64,000 nucleotides of DNA from Diphasiastrum complanatum. Its lineage: Eukaryota > Streptophyta > Lycopodiopsida > Lycopodiales > Lycopodiaceae. The DNA lies in assembly GCA_029204225.1 (NCBI GenBank), contig CM055102.1, forward strand, positions 35,954,585-36,018,584. The letters run 5' to 3'. The notes under the pieces were generated by a model, which ran no database searches, had not been told where the DNA came from, and was given only the letters and a program-made list of their open reading frames with translations. Each line of letters opens with the position of its first letter. The first letter of the stretch is position 1. The position numbers were made by a program, and so were the translations under genes. Below are positions 11,015 through 39,113 of this stretch, one piece after another.

Positions 11015-11825
11015 CTACTGTTGTTGCTTCTTTGCCTCGTTATAGATCCTAATGCGACACTCCTTGATGTCGTGATTAGCTCTTTTGCAATATTTGCAGA
11101 AAAGCTTCTTGCGCGATCCACCATGGTCACCTTGAGTGTGAGGCTTCTGTTGTTGCTGTTGCACTTGATTCTTGCCCTTGGAATAGTCTTTCTTCTTGGT
11201 GTATAAATCCATGGAGTTGTCTTTGATGGACACTAGTCTTTGTTCCCATTTCTTCTTGAAGAAGATGATTGATCACCTTTTGAAGAGTGAGTTCGGGTTG
11301 TGTGGAGATCATCGCCACAAAGTGCTCATAGGACTTTGGAAGAGAAAAAAACAAAGTCATAACGACATCATCATCTTGAATAGAACATCCTACAACTGAT
11401 AACTGATCTAACAGGGACTTAAAGTTGTTGATGTGAGAAGTGATGGCAGTAGAATCAGACATGCTAAGAGTAAAGAACTTTCTTCTAAGATGTAATCTCG
11501 TGGTTACATCATGAGTCTCAGGAAGACTTGATAGCAAGTCCAGTGCTTCCTTAGAGGTTTTGCACGTGGTAACGTGAGATATTTGGGAGTCGGCCAGATT
11601 GAGTGTGATACATACTAGGGCCTTCTGATCTTTGATCCTCCAAACCTTTGCTTGATCAATATCTTCTGGTTTCAGGTCTGCACCTTCTACTACATCCCAA
11701 AGATCTCTATCTATCAACATCATTCTAAGTTTTAACTTCCAAATGTAGAAGTTGGAACCATTGAACTTGTCAATGACTCTAATTTCACTGAGTGATGAAG
11801 ATGAAGAGCTATCTATATGAGACAT
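11015..11825 (-). pseudogene. Copia-A gag with zinc knuckle
   Basis: Starts with the ATG at 11825 (MSHIDSSSSSSLSEIRVIDKF). About 230 residues match the copia gag (UBN2-type) layout: FNGSNFYIWKLKLRMML near the N-terminus, RLHLRRKFFTLSMSDS in the middle, and TLQKVINHLLQEE before the basic tail. The zinc knuckle CKYCKRANHDIKEC (CX2CX4HX4C, all ligands present) is read in a neighbouring frame (11015-11233), so a frameshift near 11200 separates capsid from nucleocapsid. Confidence 0.8.
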
Positions 11826-11865
11826 GATAACATTAATACAAATAGAACAAACTTAATCTCTCGGT

Positions 11866-11930
11866 TTTCCCCTCCTTGATCGGTGCATAGGGTCTTCAAA
11901 AAATGCCCAAACTGATTTTCCACCATTGCT
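11866..11930 (-). mobile_element. 65-bp integrase fragment of another copia at the Copia-A LTR/gag junction
   Basis: Minus strand encodes AMVENQFGHFLKTLCTDQGGE, the integrase segment around the second catalytic Asp. It is close to the same stretch of the intronic copia (about 20755-20820; roughly 4-6 differences in 66 nt). It sits where the primer-binding site and U5 should be. Short shared GCTCTCTTC-like sequence at the edge suggests microhomology joining or template switching. Confidence 0.75.
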
Positions 11931-12413
11931 CTCTTCACATTTTTCGCAAGAAGTCGAAGGTGTGTTAAAAACAGTTCAGCTTTTGATCTATGCAAGTGTC
12001 ACATTTCTAGGAAATGCGAAAAAGCCGAAGCTGTTAAAAACATAGTGTATTTCTGCATATTGTTGAAAAAGAAATGTATTTCTGCAGACTTGTTCTAAAT
12101 GCAAGTTTTGTGGAAGTCATTGAAGATGGCCAAGTCTTCAATGACTTCAAGTTATTAAACTTGACATCTGAACTTTGAAATTATACATGATTGGTTACCC
12201 TTTGCTGGAGATCAGCCGGAAGCCCGTTGTAAACGTTCTTCAAATGAATTGGTTGTCTAAGTTTGTGATTTCTGCAGGTATCAGATGAGCAGACGTAGAA
12301 CCAAAGTTGGTGTCACCTGACCCTAGATCAATGATCAATAAACATGCAAGAAAAATCATGAAATAGAAATTAGTCATTCACCAAAGAGGCAACTGTGGGC
12401 TTAATTTCCAACA
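11931..12413 (-). repeat. 5' LTR remnant of Copia-A
   Basis: Matches the U3 part of the 3' LTR (from about 9235 to 9637) apart from an extra segment of roughly 90 bp near 12185-12275. Outer end is TGTTGGAAATTAAG at 12413. The R/U5 end is absent. Confidence 0.7.
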
Positions 12414-13114
12414 ATCACGTGTGGGCGAGCCAACCCAAGCATGATACAACTACTTACCACTTGTGGGAAGATAAGAAACAAAAAATGCATATTGGTTTCC
12501 AAGAGGGGTTTGAGCTTGGGACAAAAGAAACTTTGGATGCCAAGCTAACCAACTATGCCAACCCTTGGATAAGAAGAAACTAAATATGAAAGAACCCAAG
12601 GAAGAATAATCAACCAATCACTCGTAAAAGCAAAATGGAAAGAGGGGTTCCAAAGTGTACATCACTGTTTTTTCTGATATTCATATTAATTGCTTTGGCA
12701 AAAGCTAAACACTCGTAAAAGCAAAATGGAAAAATAGGTTTTTTTTTTATAGCTGATTGTAAAATTTTGCTTGTATATAAATTTCCTTTCACTAAAACAT
12801 TGTTGTCAAAGCACAGATAATTTCAAGATCAAGGAATTTATCACCATTTCTTTCAATAGGGAATGGGTGTATAGTGCTTGAGACAGTGAACTTGCCCTTC
12901 CAAGTTCTATGTTTCATTATCCCAAGGGCGGATAGTACCAAAAATTATAAGGAAGTGAGACAATAATGAGTTCTTTGTTGTTGCCTAACAAATTCTTATC
13001 CAAACCCTAGGCTGTTTCTGCATGCTTCTCTCAGAGACATGTGGAGCTCAAAATAGTCCAGGGTTCATTAGGTTGAGTACAACAGAATCTAGACCATAGC
13101 TAAACTAAATCGTG
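12414..13114. other. intergenic with a short duplicated segment
   Basis: ACTCGTAAAAGCAAAATGGA occurs at about 12621 and again at about 12711. No gene recognised. Confidence 0.5.
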
Positions 13115-13798
13115 ATTCGATGTTGATCAAATAATGATTTCAATTGAAGACGATTCGGACCCGCCGATCTTTTTTTTTCTTTGTTGTGAAACCTCAAGGA
13201 GTGAGTGAGTGCGTGTGCATATGCGTGTGCACGTGAGCGCGCATGTGTGTTTGTTCTAACAAAACTAATCAGAACAAAATATTTCGCTAATGATCATTAC
13301 GTCACAAAATAAATAACAAATTGTAACCGAAGATTTTTGGACCATAACACATTCAGGTTGAGGAGAGAGTGCTCACCTTGTCAGAAGACATGGTAGAAAA
13401 CAAAGAGGGCCAAAAAATTGTAGCCTCCACCAAAAGGACAGAACACCAAGTCAAGGGAGGCACACCACAAAGAGCCAGAAACACCACTAGCAAAGCTGAA
13501 AGCAAATAGAGCATCACCCAGCAACTGCTATAATCACTAGGACAGCACCAAGAAAGCAACCAACGCAAAGACCAGTAACTAGGAAACACAAAAGGGAAGA
13601 ACTAGAAAAGTAGAGAAGCAAGGAACCCCCAAGCACCACACACCACCTCGATTTGATGTTGATCAAATCATGATTCCAATTTTAACATGATTTGGACCCG
13701 ATCTTTTTTTTTTTCTTTGTTGTGAGAGCGCAAGGTGGGTGTGTTGGTGTTGGTGTGGGTGTGGGTGAGCGCGTGAGAGTGCACGTGTGCGTGTGTGT
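13115..13798. repeat. pair of imperfect direct repeats about 533 bp apart
   Basis: A block of about 140 bp (GATGTTGATCAAAT..., GACCCG..GATCTTTTTTTTT, CTTTGTTGTGA, then GT-rich DNA) occurs at 13115-13255 and again at 13648-13798. In the first copy the GT-rich tail is short and interrupted; in the second it runs into the long microsatellite. About 390 bp of unrecognised sequence lies between. No PBS or PPT supports calling these LTRs. Confidence 0.65.
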
Positions 13799-15909
<2,111 letters not shown>

Positions 15910-15915
15910 TTTATT
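15910..15915 (-). terminator. candidate poly-A signal of the helicase gene
   Basis: AATAAA on the minus strand about 70 bp downstream of the stop codon at 15987. Plant poly-A signals are loose, so the site is only likely. Confidence 0.4.
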
Positions 15916-15986
15916 GATCCAGCAATTCTAAAACATCAAAACTAAACTTCCCACACAGCAGATTGCTTTATGTTTTGATTTAACAT

Positions 15987-31763
<15,777 letters not shown>

Positions 31764-31775
31764 GCTGAATCCTGG

Positions 31776-32666
31776 CTGCAACAGAAATTAAAGTCAAATA
31801 CCTTCAACTCTTAAAAAACAATGATAATTTCATAAACTGCAAGCAAGCTAACTCAAAAGCTCGCGACTAAGAGGCAGGTTGGCGAAGATCACTGTCCCTC
31901 TCCTCGAAGTCAGGAGTTTGACTCCAATCATCCACGTGAAAAGACATACAAGTGAAAAATTGAACTTTGCCTTTCAGAACAGTCCTCTACATTCCTGCAA
32001 ATGTAAGGCTGATCCAGACCTACTAAGCAGAAGAATGTAAACCTTTCTACAAAACAAAGCCACCCAAACCTTAATTGAAACACAATGATAAAAACAACCC
32101 TAGACTCTTAGGCTCGACAAATCGGAATGAATACTCAGATCCAAGCAAAACACCTTCTATAGTACGTTTATTATGTACACAGACCAATCACATGTAGCCC
32201 TTTCCTATTTATGAAGACGAATCACAGATACTTGAGAGTGTAATCGTACGCCACTGACCCGTATATAGTCAAGATATCTACAACCGTGTTGGTTTAACTT
32301 CTAGACATCCAATTAGTAAGACAACTGGACATAGAAAATTGAACAGTCAAAAGGCTAGACATTACTACCCTTGAAAAAAGCAGGAATTTTCAGGCTATGT
32401 AAAAACGACTCGGCCGTTCAAAATGAGTGCAGATCTACGGGGGAAAACCGAAGCTGCTAAGGTATACGAACAATCTCAAAAGTCATTTTAAAGCAACTGC
32501 AAAAACCCAAACAAAAGTGCGAAATCCCGTTCAAGGAGATCTAAAACATTTTAAAGAATGTAATCTTGTATGCATCAATCACTAAACACTTGACTTTCTG
32601 CCGCTCGGTCAGGTTGATCCACAACTTTTCGTCGCAACAAAAGTAAGCACAAATACGGTCACCAAC
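31776..32666 (-). other. helicase leader intron (891 bp)
   Basis: Separates the leader exon from the start-codon exon. It contains a possible tRNA-like relic at 31860-31930 whose B-box-like AGTTTGACTCC has two mismatches to consensus. Confidence 0.6.
31860..31930 (+). repeat. possible decayed tRNA-like/SINE relic
   Basis: Spacing of GCAGGTTGGCGAAGATC and GGAGTTTGACTCC resembles a degenerate tRNA-type promoter. Two mismatches in the B box and a poor A box; no target duplication established. Confidence 0.25.
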
Positions 32667-32950
32667 CTGCGCAGCGATCTCCGGCTTTCCAAAACGGCGA
32701 TAAAAGAAAACTGCAGATCGAAGAGCCTCCGGGAAGAGGCCTGCTTTCCGCAGCGGAATGCGCCTGTGTCAGTAGAGGAAGACTGGATCGCAAATGGTGC
32801 ACATATGAATAAGAAGAAGAAGAGGAAAGAAAGAAGAAAGGAAGAAACCCCAACGCCTTCTTATTATTGCAAACCCTAACGCTCAGGAGCGAGTAGAACG
32901 GCCTCCTTCGGTTATCTATGTAGAGATGAGGGAGAGAATCATACATGTGG
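32667..32950 (-). promoter_or_regulatory. helicase leader exon (non-coding) and start region
   Basis: Leader ends GCTGCGCAG|GTTGGT at 32667 and splices over 890 bp to 31775. It is CT-rich and contains the telo-box AAACCCTAA (32871-32879 on plus; TTAGGGTTT on minus), typical of plant translation and RNA-processing genes. The 5' limit is estimated. Confidence 0.6.
32769..32804 (-). promoter_or_regulatory. upstream ORF of 11 codons in the helicase leader
   Basis: ATG at 32804-32802 reads MCTICDPVFLY then TGA, ending about 100 nt before the leader splice site. If included in the mRNA it could lower translation of the main frame. Confidence 0.5.
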
Positions 32951-35506
32951 TGGTCTTTGGCCTTTTTTTTGGGGGTGTGCATTTCATATTTTTTCCTTTA
33001 GGGATTCTTTTAGCTTTGCCGCAATAGAAAATTGGCTAGAAGTTGAGGTGTCTCTCTTAAAATAAGTTAGAGGATTAAAATAAAATAAAATAATTTATTT
33101 TTATATACTTCAATGTTTGTTTTTCTATTTTCCAACAATTTAGATGCTTCTTAGAAGCACATGTTTAGGGCAAATATTTTAGCAATATTTCACATCATCT
33201 TATTTGTGACATGAAGGGGATTATGAGAGTTGCACCTTTAAGGGACATCCACGGCTATAGCCTTTACCTGAGGCGTGAAACAAATCAATTGGTATTTTTG
33301 GACTTGCCTTGCAAAGGCCATACTATGTGTTGAGGTCAATGAAGTTTGGAAAAAAGTCAACATTAAAGGATATAGAATTTTGGTGATCTTAACTTTTGAG
33401 GATTGGACCTTGGCATGCAAACCACACTCACTTTGCTTTGTGTGATATTTTTTGCATGAGCAAGTTAGCTTTCATGCAGAATACAAAAAATTTTGAGTTT
33501 AGAGCTTCATTCTAATCGTGAATTGGAAATAGGAGTGCTTGATTTGGAGTTTGTTGCACACCTATATCGTATGCTTTTCCGATTGCTTAGTCGATCAGTC
33601 TAATCATATCTGAAGTCAATTACATGTGATTCGTCAGAGCTACTTTGAGTGAGGTGTTATGCGATGCAACCTAATGGAGTCATAAACCAACAGACAAAAA
33701 CGTCAATCGTGCAACCATCGTGCAATATGTCTAAAAAGCGCAAACTAAATCATGTTATTCTGTGCGAGCTTCAACTACTATGGGCTGCAGCCTAATGGAC
33801 CAACAGATAGAAACATGAATCGTGCTGAGTACACCTAAAAAGCGCAAGCTGAATCGTGCAGCCATTCGAAACTAAAAGGTCGTCTCTATAATTTTCTTTT
33901 TTTCCATGCTCTAGGGTTTGTTGCTGCCCCTTCATCATCTGCTTTTCTTCTTTTCAGCTAGAGTTTATCCAATCTTGAGAGCACTTTTCTTCTTTTCAGC
34001 GGGAGGTTTGTATAAGATTGTGGGTCTTCGATTTTGAGAGCATATAGTTGTTGATGTGCTCATTACTCCCCTTCAGAACTGCGAAGAGGAACAGGGATAT
34101 TAACTCCGCAGCAGCTTTATTATCTAAATTTTTTTATATGTCACTTAAGGTTCTTCTGATCTAGCATCGTTTGTCTATTGCAAAATCTGCCAGTCGCACT
34201 CGATGTTGTGGGGAGCACTGTTGGCCTTCGCCAAAGAGCCTTAGAGATAACGTTGTTGTTGTTACCCACATGTACTAACCAAATATGAAAATTGCTCCAA
34301 CTTAGGTGTTGAAATTCCTATTGTGGTTCTTATGACCAACAAAAAGTAGCCAGCATCCCCTCCAAATGAAGCTCTCAACGAACGTGTCTTCATGTTATTC
34401 TCAGGCAATCTCATGCACTAGAATTTGTTTTGCAACTCTATCGTCCAAAACTCACTCCATCATCTACTGTCCCAATTGCTTGTCTGATTAGTTTGATCAA
34501 ATCTGAAGCCAATTACAAACAATTCCTCAAAGCTACTTTGAGTGAGTTCCTATCAATTTCTCATGCAATCGCCAATGAAGGTAGACATCAAGGTCATTCA
34601 ACAGAATCTCAGAGAATTCTTCGAATAGTCCAGGATGGCCTTATCCCTCACAAGTATGTCTGCTGCTCCCAAAACTAAACTGGCTCTCGCGAGAATTCCA
34701 TACTTAGAACGAAAAGTTGACCCCTTCACATGATTTGCATGAAACTTGATTCCATCCAATCCATTGAGGATTATGTGAATGTTCTCAAGTGGGATCTTGT
34801 ATATTGTTCAAAGAATATCTCCTACAAAGTCAGTAGTTGCAATGTGGTGCTAATAGTTGTGGAAAAATTTCACTTCATGTGTTATTATGAAAAGGTGTTC
34901 AAACACTGTCTTTTGCAGTTCTTCGCTTCTAGCTTCCCTAGAGTTCCAAATCAGGTCATGTACTACATCGGAGTGTATGAGCTCTATGTTACTTAGCTGT
35001 AGATACCTTTCTGATGCCAAATCATTAATCAAACTTTCCTCCTGATTTGGTTGTATGTAAGAAGTGTAACCGAAAGCCACCCTTCAATAGTTCCCCTAGA
35101 GTGTTGTTTGTAGAAATTGTATACATGTGCACTTATGCCTCGATCTGCCATGAATTTGTGAAGAGTCAAAGCATGGCGCTGCCTAAAACACCTCCAACAT
35201 GCCACTTCTTCACAAACAAAGCCATTCTTAGCATTTCAGGAAGAGGACCAAAGCACAACCTAGGTCCTAGTCCATGCCATCTCTAGCTCTCTTAAATTTC
35301 CCCTTCACTGGCTAATTCCATCACTTTTCTATGCAATCTCAACCTTTGCAGCTTCCTTCACAGCAACTGGATCTCTAATTTCATGATGGCAGAATGATAT
35401 AGAGATGGGATATAGTATACAACAAGATGGAGAATGCAATGAGCGACAACCAAAAGCGCCACGTCCCTGTATCTCCCATTCTTGCTAGCCCCATGTCACG
35501 CTGTGT
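32951..35506. other. intergenic region upstream of the helicase, with divergent duplicates
   Basis: A segment at 33535-33660 reappears in better shape at 34410-34550, and a block at about 33666-33752 reappears at 33786-33862 (AAAAGCGCAA.CTRAATCGTGC). CTTTTCTTCTTTTCAGC is repeated near 33945 and 33985. No transposon ends found. Confidence 0.5.
34389..34678 (+). CDS. unrecognised open frame of about 90 codons, duplicated upstream
   Basis: The open frame reads HALEFVLQLYRPKLTPSSTV, IACLISLIKSEANYKQFLKA, TLSEFLSISHAIANEG and onward to a stop at 34676-34678. Composition is protein-like, with amphipathic helical segments, but I recognise no family. The degenerate copy at 33535-33660 has stops in every frame. 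It may be a relic of a duplicated gene fragment; there is no evidence of a start codon or expression. Confidence 0.25.
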
Positions 35507-35511
35507 GTCCC

Positions 35512-36170
35512 TGTTAGATTCCTTATGCCCAGCCTTAAAGAAATCGTTCAAGTAATGAGCATCCTGAAAACCGAAGGCCAACTACATATTTTGAGCCTTC
35601 ACATTTTTCCCCTTTGAGATTTTTGTGTGCCTTATAACGTTTTTAAGGCACCTTTGCCTTTTTTGCACCTTCACAAAAAATGTGACACAGTGACCATAAT
35701 GACTTAGAATCCATTTCAGGCCCACCTTTGCCTCTTTTACCTTTTTTGCACCTTCACAAAAAAAGCGACATAGTGGCCTTGGAATCCATTTCAGGCCCAC
35801 CTTCGCCTTTTTGGCATTTTCCCTACCTTAGCTCTAGAGGCACCTTCAGGATTTACATATCTTCAGTCTAAGGGCACCTTCGGGATTCACATGCCTTCAA
35901 TCTAAGGGCACCTTCGGGTTTTTGCTACATTGGCAGACGGACGTGGCCAACTTATCATCAACCCTAACGCTCAGCAAGCTAAAGTTATTACTCACTATTG
36001 ATATTAATCATAGTGCAATTTTTGTCTCACTATTGTATTGTTCATTTGCGCAATTTGTATGAATCATTCTTCTTGAATATTTTTACTGCTAACTATTGCG
36101 TTTCCGTTTCTACATGCCTACGCTCAAAGCTTCGAGCTTCCACTACCGGTCATCCCCTCATTTTACAACA
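35512..36170 (+). repeat. 5' LTR of Copia-B (659 bp)
   Basis: TGTTAGATTCCTTATGCCCAG to TTTTACAACA. It contains a duplicated TTTTTGCACCTTCACAAAAA block (near 35660 and 35745) and a 34-bp minisatellite GGCACCTTCGGG..TCTAAG (35848-35925). The segment equivalent to 38703-38890 is deleted, which would remove the promoter. Confidence 0.9.
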
Positions 36171-36183
36171 TGGTATCAGAGCG
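36171..36183 (+). promoter_or_regulatory. primer-binding site of Copia-B
   Basis: TGGTATCAGAGCG directly after the LTR, complementary to initiator-Met tRNA except the last base. Confidence 0.85.
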
Positions 36184-36313
36184 GACATTTCAGTAATCTG
36201 TATTTCTATTGTAGATTATCAGTCTTGTTTCTATCAAGACTTCTTTCTAGCCAATGCGCAGCCAATAGTATACTGACACTCGTTGTTTCTACCAACGATC
36301 TCGTTCAACTGGA

Positions 36314-37310
36314 ATGGATTCCTCATCTAGTTCAACTCTCATTGACAAACTCGATGGAGATAACTACCATCTCTGGAAATTCAAGATGAAGGTTATACTT
36401 CTAGCCAAAGAACTGTGGGACATCGTTGATGGCCCAGAGCTCAAACTAGAAGGAGATGCAGCCAACATCACCAAGTGGAGCCTGAGAGATGGCAAAGCAT
36501 TTGCCATGATCACCCTCAACATCAAGGATACTCATATCAGCCACATACATGCTGTTCATACTACTAAGGATGCATGGGACATCCTAGCAACTCTATATGA
36601 CATCAGAGACGTTACTTCCAAGCTTCATCTAAGGAGGAAATTCTTCACCCTCAGAATGTCTGATGCAGATAGTGTTTCGAGTCATCTCAGCACCTTCAAA
36701 AATCTTATGGAGCAGATGATTGCAACTGGCTCAATCATAGAAGATTCCGATGCACTCATGACTCTATTATCGAGTCTACCTGAAGCCTACGAAAATTGGG
36801 TAATGGCAATTTCTACCCAGAAGCACCTCACTCTATCAAGAGGAGATCAGAAGATCAGCATCCTCCTCAGGTTCATGATCGGATCCTCAAGCTCTATATT
36901 CAAAAAATCAGAAATTTAGATCCAAGAGATCTACAAAGTCAGGCTATACTGACAAGAAGAGCAACATGCAGTCTGGACCAAATTCCGGTTCAGGATTGAA
37001 TTCAAGCTCTTCATCATTCCAACCAGTGCAAAAACTTTTCTGTAGATACTGTAAGAGGACTGGCCACAAAATCAGGGACTGTCGAACTTTGAAATACAAC
37101 AACAAAAATAAGAAGCAGTTCCAACAACAAGCACATAGTGCTACAACCAGTCACTCAAATCAGCAACAAGAAGAAGATGAAGCAGCTTTCATGACCAAAG
37201 TCGGAGAACAACAGAAAATCGATTCCTGGTATTTAGATTTCGGGGTAACTCAACACATGACTCACCATCACGACTGGTTCAAAGACTATAAGTCATTCAC
37301 CCACTCTTGA
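36314..37310 (+). pseudogene. Copia-B gag and protease start, frameshifted
   Basis: ATG at 36314 opens MDSSSSSTLIDKLDGDNYHL and the copia capsid (KLHLRRKFFTLRMSDADS; LPEAYENWVMAISTQKHLTL). Relative to Copia-D a short segment after LSR is missing near 36840, shifting the frame. The nucleocapsid resumes in the frame of 36966 with zinc knuckle CRYCKRTGHKIRDC (ligands complete), then the protease site WYLDFGVTQHM, where D-F-G-V replaces D-S-G-A, and stops at 37310. Confidence 0.85.
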
Positions 37311-37518
37311 GTTGCGCAACTTGGAAACAACTCGTCACATTCAATCGAAGGTGAAGGAACAGTCATAGTTGAATTCAAAAGAGGTGAGGTCAAGGTGATG
37401 TCCAACATTCTCTACGTTCCAAATCTAACCAAGTTAGCAGAATCACCGATTCAGGTCGGAGGGTCGAATTCGATACAGAAGGCTACACAATTCTTGACAA
37501 ATCCCGAAAGGTTCTAGC

Positions 37519-38313
37519 ATGGCCAACTGCAAACCAAGTCACTTTCCACTCAACCCTGGACTAAAGTTATCAAAGAAACAGTCTCCTCAAACTGAGGCAA
37601 AAAAGAAAGAGATGAAACACTACCCGTTTCAATCCATCATCGGCTCATTGATGTATGCAATGATCTATAGGCGACCAGACCTTGCATATTTGATCAGTAC
37701 AATTAGCCAGTTCCTATCAAATCCAGGCTTAACTCATTGGAAAGCACTAACAAAGGTCATGAAGTACATCGAAGCAACAAAAACTCTCAGCATCTGCTAC
37801 GGAGGCAGCCAAACTGCCAATATCCTTGAAGCCTACGCAGATGCGGATTGGGCAGGAGATGTCGACACTAGAAAATCAACTTCTGAATTTGTAATTTTAT
37901 ACAACCAAGGCCCAATCTCATGGAACAACCGGAAGGAGACCTCAGTTGCATTATCATCAACAGAATCCGAATACATAGTTGTCACAAATGCAACCAAAGA
38001 GGCGATATGGCTAAGGCAACTGCTTGCAGACATCAACCTTGCACAACCACTTCCTACAACAATCTATTGTGTCAATCAAAGCACAATAGCGCTATCTCTC
38101 AATCCGAGATTTCACTCTCAAAGCAAACATATCGAAATCGGGTATGATTACCTTAGAGAGAAAGTGCATAACAAGGAAGTAATGATTGGTTTTCTACAGA
38201 ACAAACTACATGGCAGCAAATTACTTCACAAAGGCTCTATCAAAGGAGCAACATCTCAAAATAAACGATATGCTGAATTTGAAGATCAAAGTTTTTCAGG
38301 ATCCACATTATGA
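37519..38313 (+). pseudogene. Copia-B RT end and RNase H
   Basis: 264-codon open frame: the connection region (NPGLKLSKKQSPQ, YPFQSIIGSLMYAMIYRRPD), then RNase H with ADADWAGDVDTRKST, SSTESEYIVVTNATKEAIWL, CVNQSTIALSLNPRFHSQSK and HIEIGYDYLREKV. Family DNQS is CVNQS here, so one catalytic Asp is replaced by Val. The RT catalytic palm is absent. Confidence 0.85.
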
Positions 38314-38318
38314 GGGAG

Positions 38319-39108
38319 TGTTAGATTTCTTATGCTCAGCCTTAAGCAAATCGTTCAAGTATTGAGCATCTTGAAAATCAAAGGCCGACTACATATTTCG
38401 GGCCCTCACATTTTTCCCCTTTGAGATTTTATTGTGCCTTGAAACGTTTTTAAGACACCTTTTGCCTTTTTCACACCTTTGCGAAAAATGCGACACAGTG
38501 GCCAAAATGACTTAGAATCCATTTCAGGCCCACCTTCATCTTTTTCGCATTTTTTCTACCTTCGCTCTAGAGGCACCTTCGAGATACCTTCAGTCTAAGG
38601 GCACCTTTGGGATTTACATGCCTTCAGTCTAAGGGCACCTTCAGGTTTTTCGGGTTTTTGCTACATTGGCAAACCGACGTCGCCAACTTATCATCAACCC
38701 TAAAACAGTTGGACAAACAAATATCCTAAGGGCGGTTACCAACCTTTGCACATATACAAAACTGGAGTAAATGGCAGTTAAGGCTTATAAGATATTTGTC
38801 TCTTGACACTTGTAAATAAATATATACTAGCTGAATCAAGCTATGTACGTGTTCTCTTTCAATCAGAGTTATCTATAGCCAATGTTATCACGCTCAGCAA
38901 GCTGAAGTTATTACTTCAAGCCATTGTACTCATTGTTGATATTAATTAGAGTGCAATCTTTGTCTCACTACTATATTGTTCATTTGCTAAATTTGTATGA
39001 ATCATTCTTCTTGAATATTTCTGTTGCTAACTGTTGCGTTTCCGTTCCTACATGCCTATGCTCAAAGCTTCGAGCTTCCGCTGCCAGTCATCCCCTCATT
39101 TTACGACA
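38319..39108 (+). repeat. 3' LTR of Copia-B (790 bp)
   Basis: Polypurine GAGGGAG at 38312-38318, then TGTTAGATTTCTTATGCTCAG to TTTTACGACA. It retains AAATAAATATATAC (about 38813-38826), a likely TATA region missing from the 5' copy. Confidence 0.9.
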
Positions 39109-39113
39109 GTCCC

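Larger units (their letters stand above)
9005..12413 (-). mobile_element. Copia-A: internally deleted Ty1/copia element with damaged 5' end
   Basis: Minus orientation. The 3' LTR (about 9005-9637) is preceded by a polypurine tract. Inside, from right to left, lie a gag frame (11825-11015), protease and GAG-pre-integrase (10963-10440), a scrap of reverse transcriptase and then RNase H (to 9645). Nearly all integrase and reverse transcriptase are deleted. At the right the LTR copy is missing its R/U5 end and there is no primer-binding site; a 65-bp integrase scrap from another copia lies in that place. The LTR outer ends share TGTTGGAAATTAAG. No target duplication was found. Confidence 0.75.
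35507..39113 (+). mobile_element. Copia-B: full-length but internally deleted Ty1/copia with GTCCC target duplication
   Basis: 5' LTR 35512-36170, primer-binding site at 36171, gag, protease scrap, RNase H, polypurine tract, 3' LTR 38319-39108. The 5-bp target duplication GTCCC (35507-35511 and 39109-39113) is perfect, so the boundaries are secure. Integrase and most of reverse transcriptase are missing; the join lies near 37500. The 5' LTR lacks about 188 bp present in the 3' LTR, including its TATA-like stretch. Confidence 0.9.

Noticed and set aside
13115-13798. Direct repeats as LTRs of a small element
   Set aside because: No primer-binding site or polypurine tract at the inner edges, and the outer part is microsatellite.
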